NCBI GenBank assembly: GCA_965215345.1
Contig: CBDCDL010000002.1
Coordinates: 2,046,001 to 2,110,000 of the forward strand
DNA length: 64,000 nucleotides
Source: CATQHW01 sp965215345
Lineage (GTDB): Bacteria; Spirochaetota; Spirochaetia; SZUA-6; Bin103
Direction of reading: 5' to 3'
Shown here: in pieces, positions 59,736-64,000 of the stretch
Layout: each line of letters starts with the position of its first letter
How positions within the stretch are numbered: the first letter of the stretch is position 1
The notes under the pieces: generated by a model
The model's input: the letters and a program-made list of their open reading frames with translations, nothing else
Database searches by the model: none
What the model was told of the DNA's origin: nothing
Translations under genes and position numbers: made by a program

Positions 59736-61082
59736 TCAGGTGAACGACGCCTCGTCCGTGTCCATGGGGTCGTCGGGCGTCAGGCTGAAGCTCCCGTCCG
59801 GTTGCTCCTGCCACTGACAGACGTCGGGCTCGCCCGCGCGGTTGGCGACCGGCCCGCGGAGCACGGGGTCGCCGGTGGCGCGCAGGTGCTGGTCCAGCCG
59901 CTCCCGCAGTTGCGCCTCCACGTCGGCCAGCGCCGGATCGCCGGCCAAGTCGCGCAGCTCGAAGGGGTCGGAGGCCAGGTCGAAGAGCTGCGTGTCCGGG
60001 AGCGGGGAGCCGTACCAGCGCTCCACCGTCTCCCGGTCGCCGGCGAAACGCGCGAGCCAGCCGTTGTCGACGAAGATGGGGACGCGGCGGTAGCTGCGGA
60101 TCAGCTTGTGGCGGGAGGTGCGGATGGAGCGGACGGGCGTGTAGTACCAGCGTCCGCTGCGCCTGCCCCAGTTGAGCTGGCTGAACGCCCAGCGCCGCAG
60201 CGGCGCGGCCGGCTCGTCTTGTGCGAGTTGCGCGGCCCAACTCATGCCCTGGATTCCCTGCGGCTGCGCCACCCCGCAGAGATCGGCCAGGGTGGGCAGC
60301 AGGTCGACGTTGCTCGAAAGCTCGTCGATGGTTCTGCCCGGCGCGATCGCGCCCGGCAGCCTCATCAGCAGCGCCGTGCGCAGACCGGAGTCGTAGATGG
60401 TGTGCTTGGCGCGCGCCACGGCCGGGCCGTGCTCGGTCGTGAACACGACCAGGGTGCGCTCGCGAATGCCCGCGCGGTCGATGGCGGTCAGGATGCGGCC
60501 GATGCGGGCGTCCATGTCCCGGATCTGCCACGCCAGGGTGGCCAGGTCGCGGCGCGTTGCGTCCGTGTCGGGCAGATACGGCGGCACGGCGATCCGTTCC
60601 GGCACTTCCGGGTCGAACGCCGCCCCGAACGGGCGATGGCACTGCGTGAACGACACCTGCAGCAGGAACGGGGTGGCGGCGTCGCGCTGCGTCTCGATGA
60701 ACGCCGCCGCCGCTGCCGCCTGCTCTTCCGGGACGGTCGCGATCTGCCGCGCGAACCCCATCCAGTGCGGGTCGTTCGGAACCATCAGCCGGCCGCACAG
60801 CATGGTTCGGTACCCGGCCCGCCGGAACCGCGCCGCCATGCAGATCGTCCCCGGGGCGAGTGGCTCCTGGCCGATGACGCCCACCTCGTGAGGGAGCGAC
60901 CCCGTGTACATGGAGGATCGGCTGGGGATGCAGATCGGCGCGGTGGCGATGTGCATGCCGAAGCGCGCGCCGGCGGCGGCCAGCCCGTCGAGGTTGGGGG
61001 TGTCGAGGTCGGGGCGTCCGTAGCAGCCGAGCCAGTCCCCCAGGTCGTGGCAGTCGATGTAGACGACGTTCGGTCGAGGCAT
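59736..61082 (-). CDS. Sulfatase family protein
   Basis: 448 residues from ATG 61082. N-terminal PNVVYIDCHDLGDWLGCYG supplies the metal-binding Asp residues. The catalytic signature is PICIPSRSSMYTG near 51-63: C-x-P-S-R, the site converted to formylglycine, is complete with Cys. Later VVFTTEHGPAVAR (Asp/His region), TIYDSGLRTALLMRLPG, and KLIRSYRR. No signal peptide, so a cytosolic sulfatase, or one exported in another way. It needs an anaerobic or aerobic sulfatase-maturing enzyme, not seen in the window. Substrate unknown. Confidence 0.88.
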   Translation of the reverse strand: MPRPNVVYIDCHDLGDWLGCYGRPDLDTPNLDGLAAAGARFGMHIATAPICIPSRSSMYTGSLPHEVGVIGQEPLAPGTICMAARFRRAGYRTMLCGRLMVPNDPHWMGFARQIATVPEEQAAAAAAFIETQRDAATPFLLQVSFTQCHRPFGAAFDPEVPERIAVPPYLPDTDATRRDLATLAWQIRDMDARIGRILTAIDRAGIRERTLVVFTTEHGPAVARAKHTIYDSGLRTALLMRLPGAIAPGRTIDELSSNVDLLPTLADLCGVAQPQGIQGMSWAAQLAQDEPAAPLRRWAFSQLNWGRRSGRWYYTPVRSIRTSRHKLIRSYRRVPIFVDNGWLARFAGDRETVERWYGSPLPDTQLFDLASDPFELRDLAGDPALADVEAQLRERLDQHLRATGDPVLRGPVANRAGEPDVCQWQEQPDGSFSLTPDDPMDTDEASFT

Positions 61083-61192
61083 TCTGTTGACGAGACACAG
61101 GTTAGCACGCTCGCGCCGCGATTTCGAACGGCTGCGGGCGGAGCGAGCAGCCATCTCCGCAATCCGCCGCAGCTCTGCTACAGTGGGTCGTC

Positions 61193-61597
61193 ATGGCCGC
61201 ACGCCACGGAGACTGGCTTCGGCAGGCGGACGCGGATCTCCGCCATGCCCGCAACGCGCGCGACCATGGCACGCACGAGTGGGCGTGTTTCGCCGCACAG
61301 CAAGCCGCGGAGAAGTCACTCGAGGCGGTCCTCCTCAGCCGTGGTGCGGATGCGTGGGGACACACGGTTACGGCTCTCCTTGGCTTGGTGACTACCGCAG
61401 AGCAGGCCGGCGAAGAACTGATCACCTGCGCCAAGAGCCTCGACAAGCACTACATCCCGACCCGCTATCCGAACGGCTTCGACACGGGCGCGCCGGTCGA
61501 TTTCTACACGAAGAAGGACTCCGAGGATGCCATACGCTGTGCCGAGACGATCATCACGTTCGCTCGTGGTCAAATCGAACAACCAGGCGACCGTTGA
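61193..61597 (+). CDS. HEPN-domain protein (toxin side of HEPN/MNT pair)
   Basis: 134 residues, all helical: WLRQADADLRHARNARDH, AAQQAAEKSLEAVLLSRG, HTVTALLGL, then LDKHYIPTRYPNGFDTG and EDAIRCAETIITFA, the classical PF05168 pattern. Start ATG 61193 follows a TACAGT box at about 61180, so the message is probably near-leaderless. Overlaps the nucleotidyltransferase gene by 32 bases. HEPN/MNT pairs are toxin-antitoxin systems in which the MNT modifies the HEPN RNase. Confidence 0.85.
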   Translation: MAARHGDWLRQADADLRHARNARDHGTHEWACFAAQQAAEKSLEAVLLSRGADAWGHTVTALLGLVTTAEQAGEELITCAKSLDKHYIPTRYPNGFDTGAPVDFYTKKDSEDAIRCAETIITFARGQIEQPGDR

Positions 61598-61916
61598 AGC
61601 GGCTGTTCGCCGCTGGGCTCGTCACATCGCGGCGCAGCGACCCGAGGTACGGCGGATCATCTGGTTCGGCTCGCGGATCAACGGCGCTCCCGCTCCAAGT
61701 AGCGACGTCGACGTGTGCGTGGTGATCTCGGAGTCGCGCCGGCCTGTCCGTGACCGAATCGGTGATTACCTGCCATTCGGGTTTCCGGTCGGCATCGACC
61801 TGTTCCCCTATACTGAATCGGAACTGGAACGACTCGAGGCCGAACACCCATCCTGGTACGCGGCGATCGCTTCCGGTATCGATCTCGTCACTGCTTCATC
61901 TGATCCGAGTCCTTGA
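61566..61916 (+). CDS. MNT-type nucleotidyltransferase (antitoxin side)
   Basis: 116 residues from GTG 61566 (VVKSNNQATVEAAV); ATG 61527 gives a longer version deep in the HEPN gene. Active-site motif IIWFGSRINGAPAPSSDVDV near 34-53: GS then DxD. A third acidic residue may be VGIDLFPYT near 85. Minimal nucleotidyltransferase fold. It would adenylylate its HEPN partner. Confidence 0.85.
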   Translation: MVKSNNQATVEAAVRRWARHIAAQRPEVRRIIWFGSRINGAPAPSSDVDVCVVISESRRPVRDRIGDYLPFGFPVGIDLFPYTESELERLEAEHPSWYAAIASGIDLVTASSDPSP

Positions 61917-61940
61917 GTCGGATTCGATTCCTGGATGAGG

Positions 61941-61979
61941 CAAGGCGCCTTGACCAGCGTGCCCGGATGCACGTAGCGT
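61941..61979 (+). promoter_or_regulatory. Putative trp promoter with 12-bp palindrome
   Basis: TTGACC (61950-61955), an 18-base spacer and TAGCGT (61974-61979) fit a sigma-70 promoter. A perfect palindrome, CAAGGCGCCTTG (61941-61952), overlaps the -35 box and could be an operator. The leader-peptide ATG would be only a few bases after the transcription start, which argues for a leaderless start or for a promoter farther upstream. Confidence 0.4.
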
Positions 61980-61988
61980 ACGCGCCAG

Positions 61989-62063
61989 ATGACCGATCGC
62001 AACGACATCTCGACGATCGATTCGACGCTTGACGTGCGCGCTTGGTGGTGGCCGGTGGTGTAA
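61989..62063 (+). CDS. trpL: trp leader peptide
   Basis: 24 codons: MTDRNDISTIDSTLDV, then RAWWWPVV and TAA. Three consecutive Trp codons (62043-62051) shortly before the stop are the hallmark of attenuation. Ribosome stalling there when tryptophan is short frees the antiterminator segment at 62063-62071. No clear Shine-Dalgarno. Too short to have another function. It lies upstream of trpE and of a terminator. Confidence 0.85.
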   Translation: MTDRNDISTIDSTLDVRAWWWPVV

Positions 62064-62146
62064 CCGGAACCACGCACTGAGGCCGCATGTCGGCACGTGC
62101 TGAAGGCCGCAGGTTCCGGTGATCGCGCCGGGTCCTGCGGCTTTTT
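62052..62146 (+). terminator. trp operon attenuator
   Basis: Terminator: GCCGCAGG (62106-62113) pairs with CCTGCGGC (62134-62141), with an inner CCGG/CCGG stem, followed by TTTTT (62142-62146). Antiterminator: bases 62063-62071 (ACCGGAACC) are perfectly complementary to 62112-62120 (GGTTCCGGT), which includes the terminator's left arm. Protector: CCGGT (62052-62056) can pair with ACCGG (62063-62067) when the ribosome does not stall. The three alternatives reproduce the classical trp attenuation logic. Confidence 0.85.
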
Positions 62147-62165
62147 GTATTCATGGAGGAAGGAG

Positions 62166-63557
62166 TTGCAGAAGACAGCGACGAAGACGATCTCGGCCGA
62201 GCGCTTCACGCCGGTGACGCTGGCCAGGAAGCTGGACGCACGCGTGCTGCTGGAGTCGGCCTCCTTCATGAAGGGGCGCGAGCGCTACTCCATCCTGCTG
62301 GTGCGCGAGGCGTTCTGCGTCCGCGAGACGCAGGCCGGCGTGGTGCTGGGGCGGGAGGGGACGGAGACGCGCCTGCCGGACCCGGAGCGGGACATCCTGG
62401 ACGTGCTGCGCTCATTTGCGGCCGAGCACACGGGCACGGCGTTCGACTTCCCGTTCCCGGCCGGCGGCATCGGCTTCCTGAGCTACGAGTACGCATCGCG
62501 CTTCGACACCGTGCGCCTGCAGGAGCGGCCCGACGTGCTGGGGCTGCCGCACGCCGCGTTCCTGTTCGGTCACCTGTTCGCCGTGTTCGACCACTACGTC
62601 GACTCGGTAACCCTGCTCGGCATCAACTACGACCGGTACGAGATCGACCTGGACGCGGCCATCGACGCGGCCATGGCCCGGATCGACGACATGGACTTCA
62701 ACTTCATGGCGCCTCAGCGCCACCGCGGCACCGCCGAGGTCGTGGACGAGGGGGACCCGCCGCGCTTCATGGCCGGGGTCAGGGAGGTGCGGGAGGAGAT
62801 CATCGCGGGCAACCTCCTGCAGGGCGTGCTGTCGCGCCGGATGGCGGTGCGTACCGAGTTGCCGGCGCTGGAGGCGTACCGCAACCTGCGCCACACCAAC
62901 CCCTCGCCCTACCTGTTCTACCTGCGCTACGACGGCTTCGAGCTGTTCGGCGCCTCGCCGGAGGTGCACGTGCGCTGCCGGCAGGGCCGCGCCATCCTGC
63001 GCCCGATCGCGGGCACGCGGCGGCGCGGGGCGGACCGGGCCGAGGACGCCGCGTTGGCGGCGGAACTGCTCGGCGACGAGAAGGAGCTGGCCGAGCACCT
63101 GATGCTGGTCGACCTGGGCCGCAACGATCTGGGCCGGGTGTGCATCCCCGGCTCGGTCGAGGTGACCGAGCTCAACGTCATCGAGCACTACTCCCACGTC
63201 ATGCACATCGTCTCCCAGGTCGAGGGAAACCTGTTCCCTGATCGCGACGGCATCGACGCGCTGCGCGCCACCTTTCCGGCCGGTACCGTGTCCGGCGCGC
63301 CGAAGATCCGCGCCATGGAGGTGATCGACCGCCTGGAGGCCGCGCCGCGCAGCTTCTACGCCGGGGTCGTCGGCTATGTCGAGCCGGACGGCTCCCTGGA
63401 CACCTGCATCGCCATCCGCTGCGGGCTGAAGAAGGACGGGGTGATGGTGCTGCAGGCCGGCGCCGGTGTGGTCTTCGACTCGTCGCCGGAGCGGGAGCTG
63501 GAGGAGACCGACGAAAAACTGCGAGCGCTCGTCAGGGCGCTGGGAGTGGAGCTCTGA
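62166..63557 (+). CDS. trpE: Anthranilate synthase component I
   Basis: 463 residues from TTG 62166, chosen because GGAGGA (62155-62160) lies five bases upstream; no ATG is available in frame. The tryptophan feedback site LLESASFM is near residues 29-36. Chorismate-binding core: LFGASPEVHVRC near 262, PIAGTRRRGADRAED near 282, DLGRNDLGRVC near 320, GTVSGAPKIRAMEVID near 379. Converts chorismate and ammonia (from TrpG) to anthranilate, the first step to tryptophan. Control: attenuator upstream plus probable feedback inhibition. TrpG overlaps its stop (TGATG). Confidence 0.95.
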   Translation: MQKTATKTISAERFTPVTLARKLDARVLLESASFMKGRERYSILLVREAFCVRETQAGVVLGREGTETRLPDPERDILDVLRSFAAEHTGTAFDFPFPAGGIGFLSYEYASRFDTVRLQERPDVLGLPHAAFLFGHLFAVFDHYVDSVTLLGINYDRYEIDLDAAIDAAMARIDDMDFNFMAPQRHRGTAEVVDEGDPPRFMAGVREVREEIIAGNLLQGVLSRRMAVRTELPALEAYRNLRHTNPSPYLFYLRYDGFELFGASPEVHVRCRQGRAILRPIAGTRRRGADRAEDAALAAELLGDEKELAEHLMLVDLGRNDLGRVCIPGSVEVTELNVIEHYSHVMHIVSQVEGNLFPDRDGIDALRATFPAGTVSGAPKIRAMEVIDRLEAAPRSFYAGVVGYVEPDGSLDTCIAIRCGLKKDGVMVLQAGAGVVFDSSPERELEETDEKLRALVRALGVEL

Positions 63558-64000
63558 TGTACGTCCTGATCGACAACTACGACTCGTTTACCTACAACCT
63601 GTTCCAGTACCTGTCGGAGATCACCGACGAGGAGATCCGCGTATTCCGCAACGACCGGATCGACACGGACGGGATCGCCGCGCTGGAGCCTGAGGGTATC
63701 ATCATCTCGCCCGGCCCGGGCCGGCCGGAGGACGCCGGCGTGAGTCTGAAGGCGATCCGCCGGTTCGCCGGCACGATCCCGATCCTGGGGGTCTGCCTGG
63801 GACACCAGGCGATCGGCGCCGCCTTCGGAGCGAGCATCATCCAGGCGAAGGCGATCGTACACGGCAAGACCGATGCGATAACCTCGGACGGGCGCGGCGT
63901 GTTCCGCGGGATCCCGTCGCCGGCGGTCTTCACCCGCTATCATTCGCTGGTGATCGACCCGGAGACGGTGCCCGAGGGGTTCACGGTGACCGCGCGATCT
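63557..64000 (+). CDS. trpG: Anthranilate synthase component II, glutamine amidotransferase (partial)
   Basis: First 148 residues; the gene runs past the window edge. LIDNYDSFTYNLFQYLSE at the start, IISPGPGRPEDAGVS near 50-64, and the nucleophile block ILGVCLGHQAIGAAFG near 77-92 with the catalytic Cys. The His/Glu of the triad would lie beyond the window. Supplies ammonia from glutamine to TrpE. ATG 63557 overlaps the trpE stop, so both subunits are made in equal amounts. A pabA role is an alternative, but the Trp attenuator upstream supports trp. Confidence 0.93.
   Translation, partial: MYVLIDNYDSFTYNLFQYLSEITDEEIRVFRNDRIDTDGIAALEPEGIIISPGPGRPEDAGVSLKAIRRFAGTIPILGVCLGHQAIGAAFGASIIQAKAIVHGKTDAITSDGRGVFRGIPSPAVFTRYHSLVIDPETVPEGFTVTARS

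Noticed and set aside
1..64000. CRISPR arrays, tRNA, rRNA, insertion sequences with transposase, integrases
   Set aside because: I looked for regularly spaced repeats, clover-leaf patterns and transposase or integrase motifs and saw none.

Overview
The window is a dense, high-GC bacterial chromosome segment with no rRNA, tRNA or CRISPR array that I can see. Short intergenic gaps, frequent GTG/TTG starts and many overlapping gene junctions are typical throughout. The gene mix suggests a free-living or host-associated heterotroph: LplB/YtcP-type sugar uptake, an oligopeptide-type ABC cluster, several sugar-phosphate isomerase/epimerase proteins, a sulfatase, a sialidase-like protein, M3 and M19 peptidases, a queuosine-tRNA mannosyltransferase and a trp operon. 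An uncultured high-GC spirochaete would fit, but that is inference from gene content and not from a marker gene.

Layout. 1-364: Phd-type antitoxin with a broken PIN toxin. 470-5418: flavin oxidoreductase and a sugar ABC importer (two permeases, binding protein) ending in a clear terminator. 5546-8706: tandem duplicate of an ATPase-nuclease gene. 8729-14155: oligoendopeptidase F and 5'-nucleotidase, with a second, partly deleted copy of the pair produced by duplication, and a DUF2461 gene and a HEPN-like pair lodged between. 14228-16442: sialidase-like protein and M19 dipeptidase. 16624-19994: heterodimeric ABC exporter. 20394-22159: AAA ATPase plus TOPRIM/DUF4276-like protein, a defence-like pair. 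22523-28593: glycosidase-like propeller protein, oxidoreductase, third 5'-nucleotidase copy, isomerase, aldo/keto reductase. 28602-31460: two PIN toxin-antitoxin pairs around a DUF4143 ATPase. 31482-36217: amidohydrolase, isomerase, YchF, coiled-coil membrane protein, tRNA mannosyltransferase. 36269-37063: AbiE-type module whose toxin is deleted, inserted between two convergent genes whose overlapping ends were duplicated. 37196-39433: RarA fused to a methyltransferase domain.

40223-47801 is the most system-like block: an SNF2-family helicase, an SbcD-like nuclease and a hook-less SbcC-like ATPase, tightly packed and with less GC-biased codons than the neighbours. It is the best candidate here for an undescribed DNA-defence or DNA-end-processing system.

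47962-58429 is a long minus-strand peptide/sugar uptake cluster (binding protein, two permeases, fused double ATPase, two PHP-domain proteins, a phytanoyl-CoA dioxygenase remnant, DeoR regulator) with many frame disruptions, so it is either decaying or poorly sequenced. 58797-61916 holds a PhyH dioxygenase, a sulfatase and a HEPN/MNT toxin-antitoxin pair. The window ends with trpE and trpG behind a textbook attenuator: a 24-residue leader peptide with three consecutive Trp codons, an antiterminator pairing and a terminator hairpin.

A recurring theme is gene remnants that keep both ends but lack the middle (5'-nucleotidase at 10513, AbiEii at 36269, PhyH at 50225).
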